Assembly: GCA_003223995.1 (NCBI GenBank)
Contig: QHYA01000218.1
Span: 929-8,991, forward strand
Direction: 5' to 3'
DNA: 8,063 bases
From: Acidobacteriota bacterium
Lineage (GTDB): Bacteria > Acidobacteriota > Polarisedimenticolia > QHYA01
Shown here piece after piece: positions 1 through 6,857 of the stretch (its first letter is position 1; each line of letters begins with the position of its first letter). Both the position numbers and the translations under genes were made by a program. The notes beneath the pieces are model-generated. The model was not told the origin of the DNA. It was given only the letters and a program-made list of their open reading frames with translations, and made no database searches.

Positions 1-813
1 CGGGCGGATCAGCCGGACCTCCTCCTTGCCGCGGACGATGCGGACCTTCTCTCCCTGGCGGAAGGGGCGGCCGACCTGGCCGTCGAGCGTCATGAACACG
101 TCCTCCTGGGCCGTCATGAGGCTGATCTCGACCGTCGAGCTCATCGGGATCACGAGGGGACGGTTGGTCAGGGTGTGGGAGCAGATGGGCGTCAGCAGCA
201 TCGCCTCCACGGTCGGGAAGACGATGGGCCCGCCCGCCGACAGCGTGTAGGCGGTCGAGCCGGTCGGGGTCGCCACGATGAGCCCGTCCGCCTTGTAGGT
301 GGTGACGTAGCAGCCGTCGATGCTGACGGCGAGGTCGATGATGCGGGCGAGGGCGCTCTTGTTGATCACCACGTCGTTGAGGGCTGATATCGCCGAGACG
401 AGCCGGCCGCCCCGGTAGACCTTCGCGCAGAGCATCGTCCGCCGGTCCAGCTCATAACGACCTTCGAGGACCTGCTCGAGCGTCTGGAGCATCTCCTCGC
501 GGGGGACCTCCGCCAGGAAACCGAGGCTGCCGAAGTTCACTCCAAGGATCGGGGTGTTCGTGTGGCAGGCCCAGCGGGCGACGGACAGCATCGTTCCGTC
601 GCCCCCGATGACGACGAGCAGGTCGCACTTGTCCGGGAGCTTCTCTCGCGGAACGCCCCGAGCTGTCCCGGAGAGGCGGGCCGCCTCGGTGTCGCACAGG
701 ACCCGCAGGCCGCGCGTTTCCAGCCAGGACGCCAGGGAGCGGACCAGCGGCCGGACGGTCTTCGGCGACGGCTTCGAGACAATTCCGACCGTGCGAAGCT
801 TGCGGGTCTTCAT
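1..813 (-). CDS. nadK: NAD kinase (C-terminal end cut by window edge)
   Basis: ATP-dependent NAD kinase, a cytoplasmic enzyme that phosphorylates NAD+ to NADP+. 271 residues are visible with no stop before the left edge; the family is usually about 280-300 residues, so only a short C-terminal piece is missing. Seen: the GGDG nucleotide-binding motif at residues 70-73 (D72) following a LLVVI strand; VNFGSLGFL at 92-100; LNDVV at 145-149; and the signature TPTGSTAY at 182-189 followed by SAGGP (192-196), with TPICSHTL at 208-215. These are the standard NAD kinase substrate and metal motifs. The ATG (813-811) overlaps the tlyA stop as ATGA, and GGAGG lies 4 nt upstream (822-818), so translation is probably both coupled and independently primed. 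It is the last visible gene of the operon. The diacylglycerol-kinase fold relatives are excluded by the TPTGSTAY signature. Confidence 0.97.
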   Translation of the reverse strand, partial: MKTRKLRTVGIVSKPSPKTVRPLVRSLASWLETRGLRVLCDTEAARLSGTARGVPREKLPDKCDLLVVIGGDGTMLSVARWACHTNTPILGVNFGSLGFLAEVPREEMLQTLEQVLEGRYELDRRTMLCAKVYRGGRLVSAISALNDVVINKSALARIIDLAVSIDGCYVTTYKADGLIVATPTGSTAYTLSAGGPIVFPTVEAMLLTPICSHTLTNRPLVIPMSSTVEISLMTAQEDVFMTLDGQVGRPFRQGEKVRIVRGKEEVRLIRP

Positions 814-1640
814 GAGGCCTCCGGGGCGCCGGCCTCGGCTTCACTCAGCGCCGCTCGAAGGGATTCCTCGAGGCCGGTCGAGAGGCCTGGGGGCTCCTGC
901 CAGCGGGAGAGGTGAAGGAAAAGCTCCCGGTTGCCTTCTGCTCCCAGTAGGGGGGAAAGGCAGGCGGCCAGGCAACGAAAGCCGGTCCGGACAGCCGCCG
1001 AGATCACGCCCCGCACGGCCTGCTCCCGAACCGAGGGATCCTTCAAGATCCCCCCTGGCCCCACCTTTCCTCTGCCCGCCTCGAACTGCGGCTTGACGAG
1101 CACCACGGCGTCTCCCTCCGGCAGCACGCGGGCGACGGCCGGAAGGATCATCGTCAGCGAGATGAACGACACATCGCAGACGACCAGGTCCAGTGGAGAG
1201 GGAGTCGCGGGGAGATCTGCGACCTGGAGGTACCGGGCGTTGATCCCCTCGAGAGGGATCACGCGCGGATCCGAGCGCAGCGACCAGTGGAGCTGCCCCT
1301 TGCCCACATCCAGAGCGATGACGCAAAGGGCGCCTCGGCGGAGCAGGCATTCGGTGAAGCCGCCGATGGAAGCTCCGATGTCCAGTGCGCTGCGTCCCGC
1401 AACGGGCACCCCGAAGACATCGAGGGCCCCTTCGAGCTTCTCGCCCGCCCGCCCGACGCGCACTCGGCGGATCGAGCGTACGACGACCGCCGCGCCAGGC
1501 GGCACGGGCATCCCTGGCTTGTCCGCCCTGCGTCCCTCCACTTCCACCTCCCCGGCAAGGATGACAGCCTGGGCCTTCTCCCGGCTTTCCGCGAGCCCCC
1601 GCTCCACGAGCAGCCTGTCGAGCCTGACCTTGGGTGCCAT
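810..1640 (-). CDS. tlyA: TlyA family rRNA 2'-O-methyltransferase
   Basis: 276 residues, the normal family length. Family members methylate ribose 2'-O positions in 16S and/or 23S rRNA using S-adenosylmethionine. An S4 RNA-binding domain fills about residues 5-65 (RLDRLLVERGL at 6-16), then a FtsJ-like Rossmann domain. The catalytic K-D-K-E set is present: K68 (GEKLEGAL), D156 (VVCDVSFISL), K183 (LVKPQFEAG) and E239 (GNREL). SAM motif I reads DIGASIGGFT at 87-96, with Ile where most relatives have Thr (GASTGGFT). The ATG at 1640 is kept because the S4 domain begins at once after it; AAGGAGA lies directly against the ATG, leaving an unusually short spacer. It starts 21 nt after ispA and its TGA overlaps the nadK ATG. 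The product could act on 23S only or on both subunits; sequence alone does not tell. Confidence 0.95.
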   Translation of the reverse strand: MAPKVRLDRLLVERGLAESREKAQAVILAGEVEVEGRRADKPGMPVPPGAAVVVRSIRRVRVGRAGEKLEGALDVFGVPVAGRSALDIGASIGGFTECLLRRGALCVIALDVGKGQLHWSLRSDPRVIPLEGINARYLQVADLPATPSPLDLVVCDVSFISLTMILPAVARVLPEGDAVVLVKPQFEAGRGKVGPGGILKDPSVREQAVRGVISAAVRTGFRCLAACLSPLLGAEGNRELFLHLSRWQEPPGLSTGLEESLRAALSEAEAGAPEAS

Positions 1641-1661
1641 TCTCCTTGGACGATCAGTGGG

Positions 1662-2552
1662 TCAATTCTTGCGCGCCATGACGAAAGTCGCGAGGTCGCC
1701 GAGCGGCGCGGCGCGCGGGCCCAGCGCCCTCGCTTCCGCCTGAGCCTCCCGGCAGAGTTCTTCGGCGCGCCTGCGCGACTCCGCCGGCCCGAGCACGGCG
1801 GGGAACGTGAGCTTCAGGTCGCGAGCGTCCTTGCCGGCGGATTTGCCGAGAACTGCCGTGGTCGATTCGACATCCAGGATGTCGTCCACGATCTGGAAGG
1901 CGAGCCCGATCGCCTCGCCGTACCGCCGCAGGCGCTCGATCTCTTCCCCGGCGCCGGCGATCACGGCGCCCGCAAGAACGCTTGCCGTGATGAGAGCGCC
2001 GGTTTTTCTCCGGTGAATGGAGATCAGCCGCTCACTCGCGGCGCTGCCGGCGATCGCTGCTGCGGCGAGATCGTCCGCCTGCCCTCCGATCATCCCGGCC
2101 GCTCCCGCGGCCCGGGCGACGAGGGAGAGGACCTGCGTCCTGCGGGGTGCCATCGCGTCTCCTGGCGGCTCGGTGGCCAGCATCTCCATCGCCCGTGTCA
2201 GCAGGGCGTCCCCGGCCAGGATGGCGAGGGCCTCGCCGAAGACGACGTGGGTCGTCGGCTTGCCCCGGCGGAGGCTGTCGTTGTCCATGGAGGGCAGGTC
2301 GTCGTGCACGAGGGAGTAGGTGTGGACCATCTCGATCGCGCAGGCGCATGGAAGGGCAAGATGCCCCTCGGCGCCGACAGCCTCGCTCGCGGCCAGGGTC
2401 AGGATCGGTCTCAAGCGCTTGCCGCCCGCGAAGACCGCATAGCGCATCGCCCTGTGGAGCGAGAGGGGAGGGGAGCCCTCGTCCGGAAGATACTCGTCGA
2501 GGGCGCGGTCGATCTCGCTCCTCCAATGATCCAGACGGGCATCCAGGTTCAT
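1662..2552 (-). CDS. ispA: Farnesyl diphosphate synthase-type polyprenyl synthetase
   Basis: 296-residue short-chain trans-prenyltransferase that condenses isopentenyl diphosphate with allylic diphosphates to give farnesyl (possibly geranylgeranyl) diphosphate. Seen: GGKRLRP at 43-49; first aspartate-rich motif DDLPSMD at 84-90 followed by LRRGKPT; GGQ at 156-158; KTG at 183-185; second aspartate-rich motif DDILD at 223-227 inside FQIVDDILD. The fifth residue before the first motif is Tyr (Y79), the bulky residue that usually limits chain length to C15. The start is the ATG at 2552, which gives the normal N-terminus; a frame extension to a TTG at 2669 adds 39 low-complexity residues without a ribosome site and is not favoured. 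No good Shine-Dalgarno lies close to 2552 (AGGAG is 23 nt upstream). It follows xseB after 143 nt and precedes tlyA by 21 nt; dxs, commonly next in this cluster, is absent. Confidence 0.94.
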   Translation of the reverse strand: MNLDARLDHWRSEIDRALDEYLPDEGSPPLSLHRAMRYAVFAGGKRLRPILTLAASEAVGAEGHLALPCACAIEMVHTYSLVHDDLPSMDNDSLRRGKPTTHVVFGEALAILAGDALLTRAMEMLATEPPGDAMAPRRTQVLSLVARAAGAAGMIGGQADDLAAAAIAGSAASERLISIHRRKTGALITASVLAGAVIAGAGEEIERLRRYGEAIGLAFQIVDDILDVESTTAVLGKSAGKDARDLKLTFPAVLGPAESRRRAEELCREAQAEARALGPRAAPLGDLATFVMARKN

Positions 2553-2629
2553 CGCGCGACTCGGCAGGCTCTTGGCTCCTCCGCGGACGCTGCTCTGGAA
2601 CGGCGGTGGGCTTTCCGCTTCTCCACCAT
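2549..2629 (-). other. Possible 26-codon leader ORF ending on the ispA start
   Basis: In the 143-base gap between xseB and ispA a minus-strand ATG (2629-2627) opens 26 sense codons ending in TGA (2551-2549), which overlaps the ispA ATG in the same ATGA arrangement used elsewhere in this operon. The encoded peptide is basic (rich in Arg and Lys). It has no convincing Shine-Dalgarno and no recognised family. It could couple ispA translation to upstream ribosomes, or be a chance open frame in GC-rich DNA. The same gap carries a 12-base direct repeat (GCTCTGGAACGG, plus strand, at 2592-2603 and 2634-2645). Otherwise I see no promoter or terminator in it. Confidence 0.15.
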
Positions 2630-2695
2630 GCTGGCTCTGGAACGGGGCCGGCGCACCCGCGGCCGCCAAGGGGGCGGGCCGGAGGGGGCCGGCGA

Positions 2696-2980
2696 TCAGC
2701 TCTCGTTCTTGCGGGGAACGGGCACGTCCGCTTCGAGAGGCTCGGTGGTCAGCGTACCGTCGGCCGCCCTCACGAGCATCTCGATCCTCTTCTGCGCGTC
2801 GTCGAGCACGACCTGGCAGCGGCGGGACAGCTCAACCCCCTCCTGGAAGAGCTTCAGGGATTCATCCAGGGTCAGATCGCCTTCCTCCAGCCGATCGACG
2901 ATCTCCTCGATACGCGCCAGCGCCTGCTCGAAGCTCGGTTCCCTTTCGTCCTTCATGCCTCCCCCTCGCTTCTCCGTCAT
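2696..2980 (-). CDS. xseB: Exodeoxyribonuclease VII small subunit
   Basis: 94 residues (86 if the second Met is used). Small subunit of exonuclease VII, several copies of which wrap the large subunit's long helices; the complex degrades single-stranded DNA to oligonucleotides in both directions. The core matches the family: SFEQALARIEEIVDRLEEGD at about 16-35, then LTLDESLKLFQEGVELSRRC, a two-helix coiled-coil hairpin, with a short acidic/basic tail. The ATG at 2980 overlaps the xseA TGA as ATGA with a weak GGAAGAG upstream. A second in-frame ATG at 2956 is preceded by a GAGGGGGAGG tract and would give a more typical length, so the true start is unsettled between these two. Located between xseA and ispA, the common order of this cluster. 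Confidence 0.95.
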   Translation of the reverse strand: MTEKRGGGMKDEREPSFEQALARIEEIVDRLEEGDLTLDESLKLFQEGVELSRRCQVVLDDAQKRIEMLVRAADGTLTTEPLEADVPVPRKNES

Positions 2981-4413
2981 GTCTCTTCCATGACCTTCGC
3001 GAGCACCTTGCAGTCGAGCCTCCCCCGGGCGAGCTTGACCCGGACCTCGTCGCCCGGCGTCACGGCGGAGGCATCGCGCAGGATATGCGCCCCGCCGGAG
3101 TCGAAGCAGATCGCGTAGCCCCTCTCGAGCACCGCGAGAGGCGAGAGGGAATGCAGCAGGCCCGCCAGCTGCTCGAATTCACTCCGGGATTCTTGCAAGC
3201 GGGCCTCGGCGGCGCGCAGCAGAAGGCTCCTGACCGAGGCGAGCCCTTCGGAGCGGCTGCGCACCCCGCGCAGAAGCGACCGCGGCGCGAGCCGCGCGGC
3301 CAGCCTCGCCAGCCGCTCCTCGCATCGGGACGCCCGGCGCCGGAGGGCTTGCCTCGCGCGCAATGCGAGCTCATCCAAGCGCTGGCGCTGCTCCCTCACG
3401 CGGATCTCTGTTGCCGTCAGCACGCGGGAGCGCGCCAGGACCTCGGCGCCCCGCCGGCGGACCTCGACGAGCAGCTTCGCCCGTGTGATGAGGGCGGCCT
3501 TCAACCTCAGGATCCGGCCGGTCAGCTCCGCACGGCTGGCGATCACCTTCTCGGCCGCGGCCGAGGGGGTCGCTGCTCTGAGGTCCGCCGCCAGATCAGA
3601 CAGAGTGATGTCCACCTCATGGCCGACGGCACTGATGACGGGGATCCGGGAGGAGGCGATCGCGCGGACGACGCGTTCGTCGTTGAAGGCCCAGAGATCC
3701 TCGGAGGAGCCGCCCCCCCGGCCGACGATCAGAGTATCGAGGCGGCCGTACTCGTTCATCTCCTCGATCGCGGCGGCGATGTCGGCTGCCGCGCCTTCTC
3801 CCTGGACGCGCGTATCCCGCAGGACCACGGTGACGGCTGCGAAGCGGTCTCGCAGGACACGCAGAATGTCGCGGAAGGCCGCTCCATCGCCGGAGGTCAC
3901 GACGCCGATCCGCCGCGGCAGGAGCGGGATCGGCCGCCGCCGTGAAGGGTCGAAGAGCCCCTCGGCGCGCAGCCGCTCCTCGAGCTGCCGCAGGGCAAGC
4001 TGGAGCGCCCCTTCGCGGCGCGGGACCATTTCCTCCACGACGAGCTGGTAACGACCGCGAGGGGAGTAGAGGGTCAGCCTGCCTCGGGCGAGGATCTCCA
4101 GCCCATCGCGAGGGTCGAATTTGACGGAGCGGTTCTCCCGGGCGAACATCACCGCCAGCAGCTCTCCGCCGGAATCCTTCATGGTGAAATACCAGTGTCC
4201 GGAGGTGCGGGAGGAGAAGTTCGAGGTCTCCCCGACGACCCACACGCATGCGAACCGGTCCTCGAGCATCCCTCGAACATGGGTGTTGAGAGCCGAGACG
4301 GAATAGGGATTCTCCCGGGTGCCCGGCCGTCCGGCAGCGGCCGGCAGCACGGGCGACGCCGGGGCGCTCGAACCCTCGTCGAAGAGGCCTCTATCTCCCC
4401 CCGGGGGTTTCAT
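2977..4413 (-). CDS. xseA: Exodeoxyribonuclease VII large subunit
   Basis: 478-residue catalytic subunit of exonuclease VII, a cytoplasmic ssDNA exonuclease used in mismatch and damage repair. Order seen: a 35-residue Gly/Pro/Ala-rich leader; an OB-fold domain from NPYSVSALN (35-43) to about 130, including GHWYFTMKD; the catalytic domain with VTSGDGAAFRDIL at 172-184, VGRGGGSSEDLWAFNDE at 230-246 and PVISAVGHEVD at 258-268 running into TPSAAAE (282-288); long charged helices at about 290-420; and LERGYAI at 429-435 near the C-terminus. Most relatives have SPTGAAI where this has SGDGAAF. The ATG at 4413 overlaps the ymdB TGA as ATGA; a longer frame to 4497 would run 88 bases into ymdB and is rejected. 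A GTG at 4350 would remove most of the leader but lacks a ribosome site. xseB follows with another ATGA overlap, favouring coordinated subunit supply. Confidence 0.96.
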   Translation of the reverse strand: MKPPGGDRGLFDEGSSAPASPVLPAAAGRPGTRENPYSVSALNTHVRGMLEDRFACVWVVGETSNFSSRTSGHWYFTMKDSGGELLAVMFARENRSVKFDPRDGLEILARGRLTLYSPRGRYQLVVEEMVPRREGALQLALRQLEERLRAEGLFDPSRRRPIPLLPRRIGVVTSGDGAAFRDILRVLRDRFAAVTVVLRDTRVQGEGAAADIAAAIEEMNEYGRLDTLIVGRGGGSSEDLWAFNDERVVRAIASSRIPVISAVGHEVDITLSDLAADLRAATPSAAAEKVIASRAELTGRILRLKAALITRAKLLVEVRRRGAEVLARSRVLTATEIRVREQRQRLDELALRARQALRRRASRCEERLARLAARLAPRSLLRGVRSRSEGLASVRSLLLRAAEARLQESRSEFEQLAGLLHSLSPLAVLERGYAICFDSGGAHILRDASAVTPGDEVRVKLARGRLDCKVLAKVMEET

Positions 4414-5195
4414 GCCGAATCCCGCAGGGCGATCCGGCGGATCGAGCGCGCCCGGCCGTTCGATCCGTCCACTTCCACGAGCGTTGCCCGGATCCAAACG
4501 TTCTGGTCCGCGACGGTCAGTCGGATGTGCCTCTGCGACAGGAACCGCTCGATCACAATCCGCCTGTCGCAGCCGATCACCGAGTCATAAGAGCCCGTCA
4601 TGCCGACGTCGGTCTGGAAGGCAGTCCCGCCGGGAAGCACCCGCTCGTCCGCGGTGGGGATGTGGGTGTGCGTTCCGTACACGACTGACACGCGCCCGTC
4701 CAGGTACCATCCCATCGCCCCCTTTTCGGACGTGACCTCGGCGTGCATGTCCACCAGGATCACGTCGGCACGCCCCTGGATCTCGCGCAGGATCTGGTCG
4801 GCCTTCCGGAAAGGGCAGTCCAGGTTGGCCATGTAAACCCGTCCCATCAGGTTGATGACCGCGAGACGCACCCCCTCGTCCGTGGCGGTCAGATACACAC
4901 CCGTTCCCGGTGCCGGTTCCGGGTAGTTTGCCGGACGGAGAAGACTCTTCTTCTCGTTGATATAGGGGATGACCTCTTTCTTGTCCCAGACATGATTGCC
5001 CGATGTCAGGCAGTCCACACCCGCGACGAACAGCTCCTCGGCCGTTTCGCGAGTGACCCCCGCGCCCCCGGCGATGTTCTCGGCGTTGGCGGTCACAAAC
5101 GACACGTCGTGCTGCTCCCTCAGCTCCCGGAGGCGCCTCTGGAGAGCCTTCCGGCCCGGCTTGCCGATCACGTCGCCGATGAGGAGAACGTTCAT
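4410..5195 (-). CDS. ymdB: YmdB/TIGR00282-type metallophosphoesterase
   Basis: 261-residue cytoplasmic dinuclear-metal phosphodiesterase of the family typified by Bacillus subtilis YmdB, which hydrolyses 2',3'-cyclic nucleotides and related phosphodiesters and is reported to interact with RNase Y. All metal ligands expected for the family are visible: D8 (LIGDVIGKPG), E39-N40 (NAENIAGG), N67-H68 (SGNHVWD), H151 (VDMHAE), H176 and H178 (GTHTHIPTAD). Length equals the family norm. The ATG at 5195 overlaps the rny stop as ATGA, with no separate Shine-Dalgarno, so translation is probably coupled to rny; its own TGA overlaps xseA in the same way. The rny-ymdB pairing is conserved in many bacteria. 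It is notable that this enzyme's active site is intact while the neighbouring RNase Y homologue's is not. The physiological substrate here is unknown. Confidence 0.93.
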   Translation of the reverse strand: MNVLLIGDVIGKPGRKALQRRLRELREQHDVSFVTANAENIAGGAGVTRETAEELFVAGVDCLTSGNHVWDKKEVIPYINEKKSLLRPANYPEPAPGTGVYLTATDEGVRLAVINLMGRVYMANLDCPFRKADQILREIQGRADVILVDMHAEVTSEKGAMGWYLDGRVSVVYGTHTHIPTADERVLPGGTAFQTDVGMTGSYDSVIGCDRRIVIERFLSQRHIRLTVADQNVWIRATLVEVDGSNGRARSIRRIALRDSA

Positions 5196-6754
5196 ACGGC
5201 GTAATCGACGGCGCGGGTTTCCCGGATCACGCTGACCTTGATCTCGGCGTTGTACGAAACCTCCCTCTCGATCCTCCGCGCCAGCTCGCGGGACAGCAGC
5301 ACGGCGTCCTCATCCGACAGATCGCTGCTCTCGACGAGGATTCGCAGCTCCTTCCCTCCCTTGACAGCGTAGGAGTGGCGGACGCCCGGGAACGAGCTGG
5401 CGATCTCCTCCAGCCGGCGCATCCGCTCGATGAAGCTCGCCAGGTTGTCCTTCCGGGCGCCGGGGCGCGCCTCGGAGATCCTCCTGGCCACCTGTACCAG
5501 GACCGCTTCGGCCGTGCGGGCCTCCACCCCTGGCGCCAGCGCCGAGATGGCATGGACGACCTCCGGGGCCTCGCCGAATTTCCCGGCGATCTCGGCCGAG
5601 GCCGCCGCCCCGGGACCCGCCCGGGGCTCGTCCTCGGCCCAGGAGATGGCATGCAGCAATCCCGCCCGCTGGGCAATCTGCTCGCGGGCCCCCAGCTCGG
5701 CGGCCATGTATCCGGCGAGAAGAGCGGTCTCGGTGCTGTGGAGGAGCAGGTTGTAGCCCCGAAGGGTACGGAAGCGAAGCTTGCCCAGCAGCTTCTGGAG
5801 CTTGACGTGAATGTCCGTGATGCCCAGCTCGAACGCCGCGGTCTCGCCCGCCTCCTGCACCATCCCTTCGATTTCCTCCCGGGTCCTCTCCACCACCGTC
5901 TCGATCCGAGCGGGGTGAATGCGGCCGTCCTCTATGAGCCGCTCCAGAGCGACCCTCGCGATCTCGCGGCGCATCGGATCGTACGCCGACAGCAGGATCA
6001 CGCCGGGCGTGTTGTCGATGATGACGTCCACGCCCGTGGCCAGCTCCAGCGTCCGGATGTTCCTCCCCTCCCGGCCGATGACGCGCCCCTTCATCTCGTC
6101 CCCCGGCAGGCGCACCATGGTCACGACCGGGTCCAACACTTCCCGGCCCGAGATCCGCGACAGTGCCGAGAGGACGATCCGCCGGGCCGTCTCGTTCGCT
6201 TCATGGCGCGCCTCGGCCTGGAGCTTGGAAACGAGGCGCGCCACCTCCTGACGGCACTCCTTCTCGATGCGCTCCATGAGAGTGGAGCGGGCCTGCTCGG
6301 AAGTCAGCCCAGCGATCTCCTCCAGCTTCCGGATCTGCTCTTTGAGCACCTGTTCCGCGGCCGCAGCCGCCTGGCGCGCCCTTGCCTCCGCCGCCTCGGC
6401 CTCGGCTCCGACCTTCCTGGCCTCCTCGAGCGCCTGCTCAACCTCTGATTCGCGGCGCGCAACGGCGGCCTCCCTCAACTCCGCGCGTCCTTCGCTCTCC
6501 GAGGCCTCTGCGAGTCGGCGCAGGGTTTCCTGTTCCGACTGGGCGATCGTCCTGGCCGCCGCTTCCCGCGCCTCCAGAAGGGCTTCCTGCGCCTCCGTCT
6601 CCGCTCGCCGGCGTGCGTCGGCGAGAACCGCTTCGGCCTCCTCGCGCACCTCGGCCACCTGCCGTCGCAGGGAAGCTCGAGCGGCGAGGAAGACGGCGAG
6701 ACTGGCGATCAGACCCGCCAGGCCGAGACCGGCAGCGAGGGCGAGGGTACCCAT
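5192..6754 (-). CDS. rny: RNase Y homologue with a degenerate HD active site
   Basis: 520 residues, the same length as B. subtilis RNase Y, a membrane-anchored endoribonuclease that starts mRNA decay. Seen in order: an N-terminal membrane segment (about 2-24), a long charged coiled coil (about 28-175), a KH RNA-binding domain (about 210-284) with GREGRNIR at 227-234, an HD-type domain (about 331-425) and the conserved C-terminal domain ending VIRETRAVDYA. In the HD domain H339 and H368 remain, but the catalytic Asp369 is Ala (LLHAISW for LLHDIGK), the histidine of the GSH motif is Gly382, and the HH pair of AHHGD is Leu406-Ala407. The frame is open and conserved on both sides. I infer no HD-dependent nuclease activity; RNA binding and membrane scaffolding may remain. 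Start chosen at ATG 6754 because it begins just before the membrane segment and restores canonical length; the ribosome site is weak. It follows 6S RNA and overlaps ymdB by ATGA. Confidence 0.92.
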   Translation of the reverse strand: MGTLALAAGLGLAGLIASLAVFLAARASLRRQVAEVREEAEAVLADARRRAETEAQEALLEAREAAARTIAQSEQETLRRLAEASESEGRAELREAAVARRESEVEQALEEARKVGAEAEAAEARARQAAAAAEQVLKEQIRKLEEIAGLTSEQARSTLMERIEKECRQEVARLVSKLQAEARHEANETARRIVLSALSRISGREVLDPVVTMVRLPGDEMKGRVIGREGRNIRTLELATGVDVIIDNTPGVILLSAYDPMRREIARVALERLIEDGRIHPARIETVVERTREEIEGMVQEAGETAAFELGITDIHVKLQKLLGKLRFRTLRGYNLLLHSTETALLAGYMAAELGAREQIAQRAGLLHAISWAEDEPRAGPGAAASAEIAGKFGEAPEVVHAISALAPGVEARTAEAVLVQVARRISEARPGARKDNLASFIERMRRLEEIASSFPGVRHSYAVKGGKELRILVESSDLSDEDAVLLSRELARRIEREVSYNAEIKVSVIRETRAVDYAV

Positions 6755-6842
6755 AGGGTTCAACCCATCGACGGGCAGAGTGGAGAAGGGGAGCGGAGAA
6801 GCTGCGCTACGGTGTTCGCGATCGGCCGGATAGACCAAGGGC

Positions 6843-6856
6843 GCCCCCGCGGGGGC
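6843..6856. terminator. Perfect GC palindrome downstream of the 6S RNA
   Basis: GCCCCCGCGGGGGC is a perfect 14-base palindrome located just past the predicted 3' end of the 6S RNA and before rny. On the minus strand it could fold into a very GC-rich hairpin, but no run of T follows (GCCCTTGGTC), so it is not a classical intrinsic terminator. It may help define or protect the 6S 3' end, or cause partial termination before rny. Confidence 0.3.
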
Positions 6857-6857
6857 C

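Noticed and set aside
2553..2669. Longer ispA starting at TTG 2669
   Set aside because: Adds 39 residues of Pro/Ala/Ser-rich sequence absent from the family, with no ribosome site; the ATG at 2552 gives the normal N-terminus.
1287..2993. 568-codon open frame on the plus strand
   Set aside because: It lies antisense to tlyA, ispA and xseB, all with clear family motifs. Its translation is low-complexity Arg/Gly/Pro/Ala sequence, as expected from GC-rich codon shadows.
2572..3945. 457-codon plus-strand open frame
   Set aside because: Antisense to xseA and xseB; no recognisable domain and composition typical of a shadow frame.
4414..4497. 506-residue version of XseA
   Set aside because: It would overlap ymdB by 88 bases; the ATG at 4413 fits the ATGA overlap pattern.
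5534..5740. Frameshift or sequencing error as the cause of the altered HD motif in rny
   Set aside because: The alignment to the RNase Y pattern is gap-free across the whole stretch, residues between and around the altered sites are conserved, and several separate substitutions are needed.
5375..6448. 357-codon plus-strand open frame opposite rny
   Set aside because: Mirror of the rny coiled coil and KH codons; no start signal or family resemblance.
6755..6838. Longer rny starting at TTG 6838
   Set aside because: It would put 28 polar residues before the membrane segment; ATG 6754 gives the canonical 520 residues.
6843..6856. Classical rho-independent terminator
   Set aside because: The palindrome is strong but no T-run follows on either strand, so it is listed only with low confidence.
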